This document shows, piece by piece, positions 8,419 to 16,407 of a DNA stretch of 64,000 nt (the stretch's first letter is position 1; every line of letters starts with the position of its first letter). Under the pieces are notes generated by a model. That model was not told the origin of the DNA. It ran no database searches and was given only the letters and a program-made list of their open reading frames with translations. Location of the stretch: positions 403,133 to 467,132 of the forward strand of contig NZ_JBEXNL010000001.1 of NCBI RefSeq assembly GCF_040611135.1, given 5' to 3'. The translations under genes and the position numbers were made by a program. This stretch comes from Tsukamurella sp040611135 (GTDB taxonomy: Bacteria; Actinomycetota; Actinomycetes; Mycobacteriales; Mycobacteriaceae).

Positions 8419-9195
8419 TCAGACCACGGCCGTCATGCCGCCGTCGACGTACAGTATCTGGCCGTTGACGAACGCCGAGGCATCGGACGCCAGGAACACC
8501 AACGGCCCCACCAGGTCCGCCACGTCGCCCCAGCGCGCCGCCGGCGTGCGGCCGGAGACCCACGCCGAGAAATCGGCGTCGTCGACGAGCGCCTGGGTCA
8601 GCTCGGTGGCGAAGTAGCCAGGGGCGATCGCGTTGGCCGTCACGCCGTGCGGGGCCAGCTCCGCGCACAGGCCCTTGGTGAGCATGACGATCCCGCCCTT
8701 GGTCGCGGAGTAGGGCGTGATGTTCGGGCGGGCCAGCTGCGACTGCACCGAGCCGATGTTGACGATGCGCCCGCTGCCGCGGGCGATCATGCCCGCGGCG
8801 ACACGCTTCGCCACGAGGAAGGCGCTGGTCAGGTTCGTCGCGACCAAGGTGTTCCAGTCGCTGATCGGGAACTCGGTCAGCGGGTGGCGGATCTGCATGC
8901 CCGCGTTGTTGACCAGGATGTCGGGGGTGCCCAGCTGTGACTCGATCCGGGCCAGCCCCGCGTCGACAGCGGCCTCGTCGGTCACGTCGAAAGCCTCGCC
9001 GTGCACGGGATTGCCGGTCGCGGCGGCGATCTCGACCGCCACCGTCGACGCCGCGGTCCGGTCCCGGCCGTGCACGACGACCGTGGCACCTGCTGCGGAC
9101 AGTCCTTCGGCGAGCCGGCGGCCGATGCCGCGGGTGCTGCCGGTGACGAGTGCGGTTCGCCCCGTGAGATCGAAGACGGAGGTGTCGCTGGGCAT
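8419..9195 (-). CDS. idnO: SDR oxidoreductase, gluconate 5-dehydrogenase (5-ketogluconate reductase)-like
   Basis: 258-residue classical short-chain dehydrogenase. It has the cofactor motif TGSTRGIGRR, NNAG, the Ser in NIGSVQS, and the YSATK active site. The segments NNAGMQIRHPLTEFP and YFATELTQALVDD, then FSAWVSGRTPAARWG, closely match the IdnO/Gno group that reduces 5-keto-D-gluconate to D-gluconate. It lies between the MHS transporter (9 bp gap) and idnD (11 bp gap), forming one operon. Expected product flow is sugar acid to gluconate for the pentose phosphate or Entner-Doudoroff route. Confidence 0.82.
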   Translation of the reverse strand: MPSDTSVFDLTGRTALVTGSTRGIGRRLAEGLSAAGATVVVHGRDRTAASTVAVEIAAATGNPVHGEAFDVTDEAAVDAGLARIESQLGTPDILVNNAGMQIRHPLTEFPISDWNTLVATNLTSAFLVAKRVAAGMIARGSGRIVNIGSVQSQLARPNITPYSATKGGIVMLTKGLCAELAPHGVTANAIAPGYFATELTQALVDDADFSAWVSGRTPAARWGDVADLVGPLVFLASDASAFVNGQILYVDGGMTAVV

Positions 9196-9204
9196 GACTG
9201 CCTT

Positions 9205-10653
9205 TCAGGGAATGGACGGTGCGGGCGCGGTAGCGACTGCGGGAGAGGGGAAGTCGAGAGTGCTCAGAGCGGAGGTGCCGGGCAGGGCGTACCCGGCGCC
9301 GGCTTCGGCGTCCGAGATCTTCACGGCATCGTCGGTGCGGGTCAGGTCGCGGCCCACGGTCTCCGGCACGAGGAAGGTGCTCGCCGCGGTGATGGTGCAC
9401 AGGGTGACCATGTAGAGCCCGAGCACGAGCCAGTTCCCGTGCGTCACCTTGATCAGGTAGGCCCCGAGCACGCCCGCCACACCGCCCGCGAGCACTGCGG
9501 AGATCTCGCGTGCCATGGCCACGCCGAGGTAGCGGTGCCGTGCGCCGAACATCTCGGGGATCATGGCGCACTGCGGGCCGAGCATCGAGTTCACGCCCAC
9601 GCCGATGCCGATCGCGATGACGGCGATCGCGATGCCGTGGTTGTGCAGGGTGAGTGCCCACCAGGCGGGCAGGGCGTAGACCAGCAGGAACAGGGCGCCG
9701 ATCCGGTAGATGATGCGGCGGCCGTAACGGTCCGAGAGATGGCCCGTGAAGGGCACCGAGAACACGCCGATCAGCGAGCCGATGGTGACGCCCCAGGTGA
9801 GCACGCCCTTGTCGGCGCCGGGTCCGGTGACGGTGACGAAGAAGGACAGCGCCAGCGCCTGGAACATGTACGAGCCGCCGTTCTCGGCCATGCGCAGGCC
9901 GATGCCCACGAGCACGCCGGGGAAGCCGTGCTTGAACAGCTCGCGGACCGGCTTGTCGGCGACCTGCTCCTGCTTCTCCAACTCGACGAAGGTCGGCGTC
10001 TCCTGCAGCTTCATCCGGATCGCGACGGCGAGCAGGATGAGCAGGAAGGAGGACAGGAACGGCACCCGCCAGCCCCAGCTGAGCATCGCCTGCTCCGGCA
10101 GCGTGCTGATCAGCGTGAACACCAGCGCGGCGAGGAGCGTGCCCGCCTGGATGCCGATGAAGGGCAGTGCGGAGAAGAAGCCGCGCCGCCTCACGGGTGC
10201 GTACTCGGCCATGAGCACCGTCGAGCCGGCCTGTTCCGCGCCCGCACCGAAGCCCTGGAGCAGGCGCAGCGCCACGAGCAGCACCGGTGCCCACATCCCG
10301 ATCGAGTCGTAGGTGGGCAGGACGCCGATCAGGGTGGATGCGCCGCCCATCAGCATGATCGTGATGACGAGGACCGTTTTACGGCCGACCTTGTCGCCGA
10401 GCCGGCCGAAGAACAGGCCCCCGAAGGGGCGGGCCGCGAAGCCCACACCGAAGGTGGCGAACGCGGCGACGGTCGCCATCGCCGGGTCGCCCTGGGGGAA
10501 GAACAGGACGTTGAAGATCAACGCCGTGGACAGGCCGTACAGCGCGAAATCGAAGTACTCGAGGGCACTGCCGATGCTGGAGGCGAGGGTCGCGCGCGTG
10601 AGGTTCGCGGCGTACTCGGGATCCTGCTCCGGCGAGGTGGTGGTGGTCGACAC
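9205..10653 (-). CDS. MFS transporter, metabolite:H+ symporter (MHS) family
   Basis: 482-residue, 12-helix inner-membrane symporter. The start SSIGSALEYFDFALYG and the loop GRLGDKVGRKTVL are the MHS hallmarks also seen in ShiA, KgtP and ProP. RLLQGFGAGAEQAGS and a long central loop (KLQETPTFVELEKQEQ) follow. As first gene of the transporter-idnO-idnD operon it probably imports the sugar acid those enzymes use. Its promoter region (10654-10759) carries a dyad-like motif that recurs at the other end of the cluster. Confidence 0.85.
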   Translation of the reverse strand: MSTTTTSPEQDPEYAANLTRATLASSIGSALEYFDFALYGLSTALIFNVLFFPQGDPAMATVAAFATFGVGFAARPFGGLFFGRLGDKVGRKTVLVITIMLMGGASTLIGVLPTYDSIGMWAPVLLVALRLLQGFGAGAEQAGSTVLMAEYAPVRRRGFFSALPFIGIQAGTLLAALVFTLISTLPEQAMLSWGWRVPFLSSFLLILLAVAIRMKLQETPTFVELEKQEQVADKPVRELFKHGFPGVLVGIGLRMAENGGSYMFQALALSFFVTVTGPGADKGVLTWGVTIGSLIGVFSVPFTGHLSDRYGRRIIYRIGALFLLVYALPAWWALTLHNHGIAIAVIAIGIGVGVNSMLGPQCAMIPEMFGARHRYLGVAMAREISAVLAGGVAGVLGAYLIKVTHGNWLVLGLYMVTLCTITAASTFLVPETVGRDLTRTDDAVKISDAEAGAGYALPGTSALSTLDFPSPAVATAPAPSIP

Positions 10654-10741
10654 GGGGTTCTCCTTCGGACCATCGGGTCGTGACCGGCGTCACATCCGAT
10701 ACCTGAAAGCTAACACCTGACCGAACGGTGTACAACCAGTT

Positions 10742-10754
10742 GAACGATATTCGT
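10742..10754. promoter_or_regulatory. Candidate IclR-type operator of the sugar-acid operon
   Basis: GAACGATATTCGT upstream of the MHS transporter. A variant, GAACGTCATTCGT, lies at 12641-12653 in the divergent region at the other end of the cluster. Both contain AACG-n5-CGT. A second palindrome, ACCG-AA-CGGT, is at 10720-10729. The regulator is inferred to be the cluster's IclR protein. Confidence 0.45.
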
Positions 10755-10759
10755 GAGGA

Positions 10760-11551
10760 TCAGTTCGTCGAGCCCTGCTGTCGCCACGGGTTGCTCAGCC
10801 GCGCCGCAGCCTCTACCAGGGCGGTCCCGACGGTGGCTATGCGCAGGTCGTCGGCCTGATCGGCGGGTACGGCCGCCCCGAGCCCGAGCGGCGGGTCGCC
10901 GGGCGTCCAGGCGGGGAGTGCCACCGCGATGCCCGTGACGCCGAGGGTGCCGTGTCCCCGGTCGACCGCGAATCCGCGCGTCCGCACCTGTTCCAGCTCG
11001 CCCCGGACATCGGCCTCGGTGACCTCGCTGCCGTCGGCGGCGCTCCGGGCGGGGACGGCGGAGCCGAGGATCGCGTCCAGCTCGTCGTCGGGGAGAGCGG
11101 CCAGGAGGGCGTGTCCCGTGGCTGTGAAGACGGCGGGCAGGCGCGAGCCGAGCGGCGTGCCGAAGCGGTACGGAGCCCGACCCTCGTGGCGCGCGAGGTA
11201 GAGCGTGTGGGCACCGTCGAGCATGGCGATCTGAACGAGCTCGCGATGCAGCGTGGGGGACGCCGCGATCACGGGGAAGAACTCGCGGACCTGGTTGAAC
11301 TGCAGCGCGTAAGCGCCGCCGATCTCCGCAGTCCGCCGGCCCAGGGCGAAGCCGCCGGGCACGCGCCGGATCATGTCCCCGTCCTCCAGTGCCTGGCAGA
11401 GGTTGGTGCACGAGGACTTCGCGATGCCCAGCCCGCGCGCGAGCTCGCTGAGGCTCATGGCCGGCGCGTCGGATTCCGCGAGCAGCGTGAGAATGCCCAG
11501 CGCGCGGGTGACGGCGGGCGCCGGCGCGCGCGTGCCCTCGGGATCGGTCAT
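10760..11551 (-). CDS. IclR-family transcriptional regulator of the sugar-acid cluster
   Basis: 263 residues: an N-terminal winged helix (residues 20-75, with MSLSELARGLGIAKSSCTNLCQ as helix-turn-helix) and a C-terminal IclR effector domain (about 90-255) that would bind a small acid. The ATG shares one base with the TGA of the upstream dehydrogenase (TGATG), so these two are one transcript. Downstream, 106 bp separate it from the MHS transporter, leaving space for a second promoter. It probably controls both the transporter-idnO-idnD operon and its own. The ligand is likely idonate, ketogluconate or a derivative, by context only. Confidence 0.85.
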   Translation of the reverse strand: MTDPEGTRAPAPAVTRALGILTLLAESDAPAMSLSELARGLGIAKSSCTNLCQALEDGDMIRRVPGGFALGRRTAEIGGAYALQFNQVREFFPVIAASPTLHRELVQIAMLDGAHTLYLARHEGRAPYRFGTPLGSRLPAVFTATGHALLAALPDDELDAILGSAVPARSAADGSEVTEADVRGELEQVRTRGFAVDRGHGTLGVTGIAVALPAWTPGDPPLGLGAAVPADQADDLRIATVGTALVEAAARLSNPWRQQGSTN

Positions 11552-12609
11552 CAGTAGAACTCCACGGTGTCGACGGTGTTGGCCATCGGCGTACCGTCGA
11601 GCAGCGCCGTGGCGTTGCGTGCGAACAGCCGGGCGATCCGCGTGGATTCCTGGCGGCTCAGCGCTGCCGTGTGCGGGCTCGCCAGGACGTTCGGGTGGTG
11701 CCACAGCGCACTGTCGGGCGGCAGCGGTTCGGTGGCGAAGACGTCCAGCGCGGCGAAGCCGATCCGTCCCTCGTTGAGGGCCATGAGCAGCGCGTCCTCG
11801 TCGATGACGGTGCCGCGGCCGACGTTGGTGAGCAGGGTGCCGGGCCGCACTGCGGCGAACAGGTCCGCGCCGATCAACTTCTCGGTGGCCGCGGTGCCGG
11901 GCAGGGTCACGACGATCGCGTCCACCTCGCCCGCCGCCGCGACGATGTCGTCGAGGGGGACGATCCGGTCGACGTTCTCCACGGGTCGGCCGCTGCGGGA
12001 GGTGCCCCACACCGTCGACCCGCAGGCCTTGAATCGGGCGGCGGTCGCCGCGCCGATCCCGCCGAGTCCCACGACGAGAACGGTCATCTCGTCGAGGTGC
12101 CGCATCTCCCACCGGGCGGGCCACTGCTTGGCGGCCTGATCGGCCTCCAGGCGGCGCAGGTTCTTCGCGCCCGCGAGGATTCCGAACAGCGCGAACTCGG
12201 CCAGCGTCGAGCCGTGCACCCCGGCACTGGTGGTGAACGCGACCCGCTGGAGCTCCGCCTCGTCGAGCCCGGCGGCGCGGACCTGCCCGCCGCCGCCAGC
12301 GGCGGTGGTGTGCACCCAGCGCAGACCGGGGTTGGCGCGGACGGTCGCGGCCAGCAGTGCGGGCTGCACGTCGGGGATGCCGAAGAGCGCGTCGGCGGCG
12401 GCGAGCAGCGAGTCGTAGGCGGCCTGCTGAGCGGGCGTACGGGTGAAGGCCGGGTCGCCCTCCCAATCCGCGTCCCACCGGGCCGGGCGGTACAGCGTGT
12501 GATCACGGAGCAACTCGACGCGGGGTTCGAGGCGCTCGATCAGCCGACAGTCGGCTTCGGGCAGGTCGACGGCGACGGCGACGCGCAAGGGCTTCGATGA
12601 GGTGGTCAT
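11551..12609 (-). CDS. D-isomer-specific 2-hydroxyacid dehydrogenase
   Basis: 352-residue NAD(P)-dependent dehydrogenase. The cofactor domain contains VVGLGGIGAATAARFKACGS, the substrate/cofactor Arg is in TNVGRGTVIDE, the Glu in DVFATEPLP, and the catalytic His in ASPHTAAL. The family covers glyoxylate/hydroxypyruvate and 2-ketogluconate reductases. In this cluster a 2-ketoaldonate reductase role is plausible but unproven. It is the first gene of a two-gene operon with the IclR regulator and is divergent from the beta-hydroxyacid dehydrogenase, with 56 bp between them. Confidence 0.82.
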   Translation of the reverse strand: MTTSSKPLRVAVAVDLPEADCRLIERLEPRVELLRDHTLYRPARWDADWEGDPAFTRTPAQQAAYDSLLAAADALFGIPDVQPALLAATVRANPGLRWVHTTAAGGGGQVRAAGLDEAELQRVAFTTSAGVHGSTLAEFALFGILAGAKNLRRLEADQAAKQWPARWEMRHLDEMTVLVVGLGGIGAATAARFKACGSTVWGTSRSGRPVENVDRIVPLDDIVAAAGEVDAIVVTLPGTAATEKLIGADLFAAVRPGTLLTNVGRGTVIDEDALLMALNEGRIGFAALDVFATEPLPPDSALWHHPNVLASPHTAALSRQESTRIARLFARNATALLDGTPMANTVDTVEFY

Positions 12610-12625
12610 GGGGCAAGTGTAGAAG

Positions 12626-12659
12626 ATTGGCCAATATATCGAACGTCATTCGTTAGGCT
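12626..12659. promoter_or_regulatory. Divergent promoter with palindrome ATTGGCCAAT and shared GAACG motif
   Basis: Perfect palindrome ATTGGCCAAT at 12626-12635, then GAACGTCATTCGT at 12641-12653 (recurs at 10742), then a -10 box TAGGCT at 12654-12659, 6 nt before the ATG of the plus-strand gene. A repressor here could control both directions. Confidence 0.5.
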
Positions 12660-12665
12660 GGACGG

Positions 12666-13568
12666 ATGAATCAGGCTGCGCACACCGTCGTCGGCGTCAT
12701 CGGACTCGGGGCCATGGGCGCGCCCATGGCGCGGCACCTCGCCCGTGCACACGGTGCCGTTCACATCGCCGCGCGACGGCCCCGCCCGGACCTCGTGTCC
12801 GACGGTGCCGTCCAGCACGACGACCCCGCCGGGGTGGCCGCGGTGGCCGATGTCGTGCTGCTGATGCTGCCCGACCTCCCGGAGATCGAGGAGGTGCTCG
12901 CGGGCGAGCGCGGACTGCTGGCGGGCGATCGCCCGCTGCTGCTGCTCATCGGTTCGACCTCTTCGGCGCCCGGTGTGCGAGCGCTCGCGGACCGTCTGGA
13001 CCGGGAAACCGCCGGCCGGGTCCGCGTCGTCGACGCGCCGGTCTCCGGTGGTGAGGACGGCGCGATCGCCGGGACACTGTCGATCATGATGGGCGGCACC
13101 GAGTCCGAGTGCGCCCGTGCCGCGGAGGTGCTCGCCCCCTGTGGCACCCCGGTCCGCCTGGGGCCCTTGGGCGCCGGCGAGGTCGCGAAGGCGTGCAATC
13201 AGTTGGTCGTCGCGGCGACCATCGCGGCGTTGGGGGAGGCGACGGTGCTCGCGGACCGTTCCGGCATCGACCTCGCGGCGATGTGGGATCTGCTCGGCGG
13301 CGGCTACGCCTCGTCCCGCCTGCTGGCGACCCGCAAGGACAAGCTCGTCACGGGGGACGACGCACCATCGGGCATGGCGAAGTACCTCGCGAAGGACCTC
13401 CGCTCCGCCACCGAGGTCGCGCGTGCCACCGGCACGGAGGCGATGCTGCTGCCCGCGCTGCTCGCCGAATTCGAGGCGATCATCGAGGCTGGTCTCGGCG
13501 ACCGGGACATGGCGGTCACCCGTCGGTTCATCGCCGAGCGGGGGCGTGCGCCGATCACTCCCGAGTGA
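12666..13568 (+). CDS. NAD(P)-dependent beta-hydroxyacid dehydrogenase
   Basis: 300-residue member of the 3-hydroxyisobutyrate / tartronate-semialdehyde reductase family. Visible: the dinucleotide fold GVIGLGAMGAPMARHLA, the substrate motif DAPVSGGEDGA, and the catalytic Lys in GAGEVAKACNQL. The usual final helix is present, so it is complete. It reads away from the sugar-acid operon across a shared 56-bp promoter, so it likely acts on a 2-hydroxy-3-oxo acid from the same pathway. It appears leaderless: TAGGCT is 6 nt before ATG and there is no clear Shine-Dalgarno. Confidence 0.82.
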   Translation: MNQAAHTVVGVIGLGAMGAPMARHLARAHGAVHIAARRPRPDLVSDGAVQHDDPAGVAAVADVVLLMLPDLPEIEEVLAGERGLLAGDRPLLLLIGSTSSAPGVRALADRLDRETAGRVRVVDAPVSGGEDGAIAGTLSIMMGGTESECARAAEVLAPCGTPVRLGPLGAGEVAKACNQLVVAATIAALGEATVLADRSGIDLAAMWDLLGGGYASSRLLATRKDKLVTGDDAPSGMAKYLAKDLRSATEVARATGTEAMLLPALLAEFEAIIEAGLGDRDMAVTRRFIAERGRAPITPE

Positions 13569-13590
13569 ACCGCGACTCACTCGGGTCCGT

Positions 13591-13596
13591 TAGTGT
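13591..13596 (+). promoter_or_regulatory. -10 box of the CycA-like permease gene (TAGTGT)
   Basis: TAGTGT lies 8 nt before the chosen ATG 13605, consistent with a leaderless transcript. This argues against the in-frame GTG at 13593, which falls inside the box. Confidence 0.45.
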
Positions 13597-13604
13597 CCCG
13601 GGGC

Positions 13605-15077
13605 ATGATCACTTCGCCCGAATCATCGTCGACCGCGGAAGAGGGTGAGGAGCTCACCCGCGCGCTGAGCAACCGCCACATCCAACTCATCGCGATCGGC
13701 GGCGCCATCGGCACCGGCCTGTTCATGGGCTCGGGCAAGACGATCTCCGTCGCCGGACCATCGGTGATCGTCGTGTACATGGTGATCGGCTTCATGTTGT
13801 ACTTCGTGATGCGTGCGATGGGCGAGCTGTTGCTCAGCCGCACCGGCTACCGCAACTTCTCCGATTTCGCGGGCGACCTGCTCGGACCGTGGGCCGCGCA
13901 CTTCACCGGGTGGACCTACTGGTTCTGCTGGGTCGTGACCGCGGTCGCCGACGTCGTGGTGATCGCCTCGGTGTACATCACCTTCTGGGCCAAGGACATT
14001 CCGCCGTGGATCCCCGCGGTGGTCGTGATCGTGCTGCTCATCGGGCTCAACCTTCCGACGGTGCGCGCCTTCGGCGAGACCGAGTTCTGGTTCGCCATGA
14101 TCAAGATCGTGGCGATCGTCGCGCTGATCATCGCGGGTGCGGTGCTCATCATCACCGGGTTCGAGCACGACGGCGCCCGCGCGTCCCTGACCAACCTGTG
14201 GGAGCACGGCGGGATGTTCCCGCAGGGCTTCATGGGTTTCGTCGCCGGCTTCCAGATCGCCGTGTTCGCCTTCGTGGGCATCGAACTCGTCGGTACCGCC
14301 GCGGCCGAGACCAAGAATCCCGAGAAGAACCTTCCGCGCGCGATCAATGCGATCCCCCTCCGCATCCTGCTGTTCTACGTGGGCTCGCTCATCGTGCTCA
14401 TGTCCGTGGTGCCGTGGGACCGGTTCAGCAAGGACGAGTCCCCCTTCGTCATGCTCTTCTCGCTCGCCGGCCTCGGCGCCGCCGCGCATCTCGTGAACGC
14501 GGTCGTGCTGACCTCCGCGATGTCGTCGGCGAACTCGGGCATCTACTCCACCTCGCGCATGGTCTACGGGCTCGCGACCGAGGGCGACGCGCCGAAGATG
14601 TTCGCGAAACTGTCCAGTCGCAAGGTGCCCGCGAACGCGCTCTTCCTCACCGCGGTGATGCTGTTGTCCTCGGTGGTGCTGCTGGCCTTCGGCCTGGACA
14701 AGTCCGCGGGCTTCACCGTGGTCACCACGGTCTCGTCGCTGTGCTTCATGTTCGTCTGGACGATCATCCTCATCAGCTATCTGGTGTATCGCGCCCGCCG
14801 CCCGCAGCTGCACGCCGAGAGCGCCTTCACGATGCCGCTCGGCACGGTGATGCCGTGGATCGTGTTCGCGTTCTTCGGGTTCCTGCTCTGGGCCTTCACC
14901 CGCGAGACCGACACCCTGCAGGCGATGCTCGTCACGCCGATCTGGTTCCTCATCGTCGGCGTCGCGTACCTGGCGATCCGGCGGACGCCGGAGCACCGTC
15001 GGGCACGGGAGGCGTTCGCCGCACGCCGGGCGCAGGAACAGGCCGAGGCGGCGCGCTGGCGCCTGGCGCAACACTGA
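13605..15077 (+). CDS. cycA: Amino-acid permease, CycA-like (D-serine/D-alanine/glycine)
   Basis: 490-residue APC-superfamily permease with 12 predicted helices. The opening LTRALSNRHIQLIAIGGAIG, then TGLFMGSG, is the AAT-family consensus and is closest to CycA. GLNLPTVRAFGETEFWFAMI and ELVGTAAAETKNPEKNLP are also typical. Expected role: proton-coupled uptake of D-Ala, D-Ser and Gly; in mycobacteria CycA imports D-cycloserine. ATG 13605 is preferred over GTG 13593 because of the -10 box. The stop codon abuts the dinB stop codon with no base between, so there is no room for a terminator. Confidence 0.85.
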   Translation: MITSPESSSTAEEGEELTRALSNRHIQLIAIGGAIGTGLFMGSGKTISVAGPSVIVVYMVIGFMLYFVMRAMGELLLSRTGYRNFSDFAGDLLGPWAAHFTGWTYWFCWVVTAVADVVVIASVYITFWAKDIPPWIPAVVVIVLLIGLNLPTVRAFGETEFWFAMIKIVAIVALIIAGAVLIITGFEHDGARASLTNLWEHGGMFPQGFMGFVAGFQIAVFAFVGIELVGTAAAETKNPEKNLPRAINAIPLRILLFYVGSLIVLMSVVPWDRFSKDESPFVMLFSLAGLGAAAHLVNAVVLTSAMSSANSGIYSTSRMVYGLATEGDAPKMFAKLSSRKVPANALFLTAVMLLSSVVLLAFGLDKSAGFTVVTTVSSLCFMFVWTIILISYLVYRARRPQLHAESAFTMPLGTVMPWIVFAFFGFLLWAFTRETDTLQAMLVTPIWFLIVGVAYLAIRRTPEHRRAREAFAARRAQEQAEAARWRLAQH

Positions 15078-16289
15078 TCAGTCCTGCTCGGTGAGCATCG
15101 GCGCATCCGGCCCCAGCGGCCGGTGCAGGAGCTTGCCCCGCGTGACGGCGTCACGCCCGTAACGGGTGCGCAGGGAGTCGAGCGCGAGGTCGAGGTCGGT
15201 GTCGTGCTCGCCACCGTCGAAGGGCAGGGCGAGCTGCACCGCGCCGTGATTCTCCAAGTTCGCCAGCGAGAGCCCGATGAGCGTGCAGCCGCGCTCCCGG
15301 ACCAGAGGCATCGCCTCATCGAGCAGACCGCGCGCGGTGGCGAGCACGACGGCCGTCCGGTCGGTGGGCTCGCGCAGCGAGCGGGACCGGGTGACGGACG
15401 CGAAATCGTCGAACCGCAGCCGCAGTTCGACGGTGCGCGCGACCCTTCCGGCGGCGCGTAGCCGCTCGCCGAGCCGGTCGACGATCGCGAGCGCGGTGGC
15501 TTCGATCTCCGACTCGGACGTCATCCTGCGACCCAGGGCGCGTTGCGCGCCGATCGACTTGCGGCGCCGACCGGTGTCGATCCGGCGCGGATCGTGCGCC
15601 ATCGACAGGGCGTACAGGTGTCGCGCGGTGCCCCGGCCGAGGAGCGACGCCAGGCGCGGCTCGCCCAGCTCCGCGATCTGCCCGACGGTGCCGATGCCCA
15701 CCTCGTGCAGGCGGGCCTCCGTCTTCGGGCCCACGCCCCAGAGGCGACGGACTGGGAGGGGATGTAGGAACTGCAGCTCGGTGCCGGGCGGGACCTCCAG
15801 CAGACCGTCGGGCTTGCCGACGGCGCTCGCGACCTTGGCCAGGAACTTGCTGCGTGCGACGCCGACCGTGATCGGTAGCCCGACCTCCGTGCGCACCCGC
15901 TCGCGGAGGTGCTGGGCGATCTCGACCGGCGTGCCGTCGATGCGGTGGAGGCCGCCCACGTCGAGGAAGGCCTCGTCGACCGACAGACCCTCCACCAGCG
16001 GTGTGGTGTCCCGGAAGATCTCGAAGACGCGGCGGCTGGCCTCCATGTACGCGTCGAACCGCGGCGGCTGGGTGATCGCGAAGGGTGCGAGGGCGAGGGC
16101 CTCGCGGTGCGGCATGGGGGATCGGACGCCCTTCGCCTTCGCCTCGTAGCTCGCGGCGAGCACCACGCCGGAGCCCACGAGGACCGGGCGGCCCCGCAAC
16201 CACGGGTGGTCGCGCTGCTCGACCGAGGCGTAGAAGGAGTCGAGATCGGCATGCAGGATCGACGCTTCGGCCCGCGCGTCGATGCTCAT
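15078..16289 (-). CDS. dinB: DNA polymerase IV (Y-family translesion polymerase)
   Basis: 403-residue error-prone polymerase. The catalytic carboxylates are present: HADLDSFYASVEQRDHPWLRG and the VEGLSVDEAFLDV palm motif. The helix-hairpin-helix thumb (RRLWGVGPKTEARLHEVGIG) and little-finger domain follow. The C-terminal VQLALPF fits the QLxLPF beta-clamp binding motif, so it can dock on DnaN. I see no LexA box (TCGAAC-n4-GTTCGA) in the 118 bp before the start, so SOS control is not evident. It is divergent from the acyl-CoA reductase gene. Confidence 0.93.
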   Translation of the reverse strand: MSIDARAEASILHADLDSFYASVEQRDHPWLRGRPVLVGSGVVLAASYEAKAKGVRSPMPHREALALAPFAITQPPRFDAYMEASRRVFEIFRDTTPLVEGLSVDEAFLDVGGLHRIDGTPVEIAQHLRERVRTEVGLPITVGVARSKFLAKVASAVGKPDGLLEVPPGTELQFLHPLPVRRLWGVGPKTEARLHEVGIGTVGQIAELGEPRLASLLGRGTARHLYALSMAHDPRRIDTGRRRKSIGAQRALGRRMTSESEIEATALAIVDRLGERLRAAGRVARTVELRLRFDDFASVTRSRSLREPTDRTAVVLATARGLLDEAMPLVRERGCTLIGLSLANLENHGAVQLALPFDGGEHDTDLDLALDSLRTRYGRDAVTRGKLLHRPLGPDAPMLTEQD

Positions 16290-16342
16290 GGACGCAGTAT
16301 CGCGCCGGGGTCCGACAAGTGCGGTCGCGCGGGCTTGCGCAG

Positions 16343-16378
16343 AACTGACTCTTGAGTAAGGTTACTTCAAAGTCAGTT
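16343..16378. promoter_or_regulatory. 36-bp compound dyad upstream of the acyl-CoA reductase gene
   Basis: Outer arms AACTGACT (16343-16350) and AGTCAGTT (16371-16378) and inner arms AGTAA (16355-16359) and TTACT (16362-16366) share the same centre (16360.5); 14 to 18 of the pairs are involved, with at least 13 complementary. This is the layout of a TetR-type operator for two dimers. It lies 30 bp before the ATG and probably covers the promoter. Confidence 0.6.
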
Positions 16379-16407
16379 GCTGAGGGCCTCACTGAGGAGT
16401 CACATAC

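Noticed and set aside
7370..10294. Very long minus-strand open frame of about 970 codons, and similar ones at 20448-23471, 47161-50079 and 57540-59993
   Set aside because: Only the 3' parts of some contain real genes (idnD, the histidine kinase, the amidohydrolase). The rest is Arg/Ala/Pro/Gly- or Asp/His-rich shadow sequence opposite or out of frame with well-supported genes.
12640..12656. TCGAACGTCATTCGTT as a LexA (SOS) box
   Set aside because: The right half is TTCGTT, not GTTCGA, and no DNA-repair gene adjoins. The match to the motif at 10742 explains it better.
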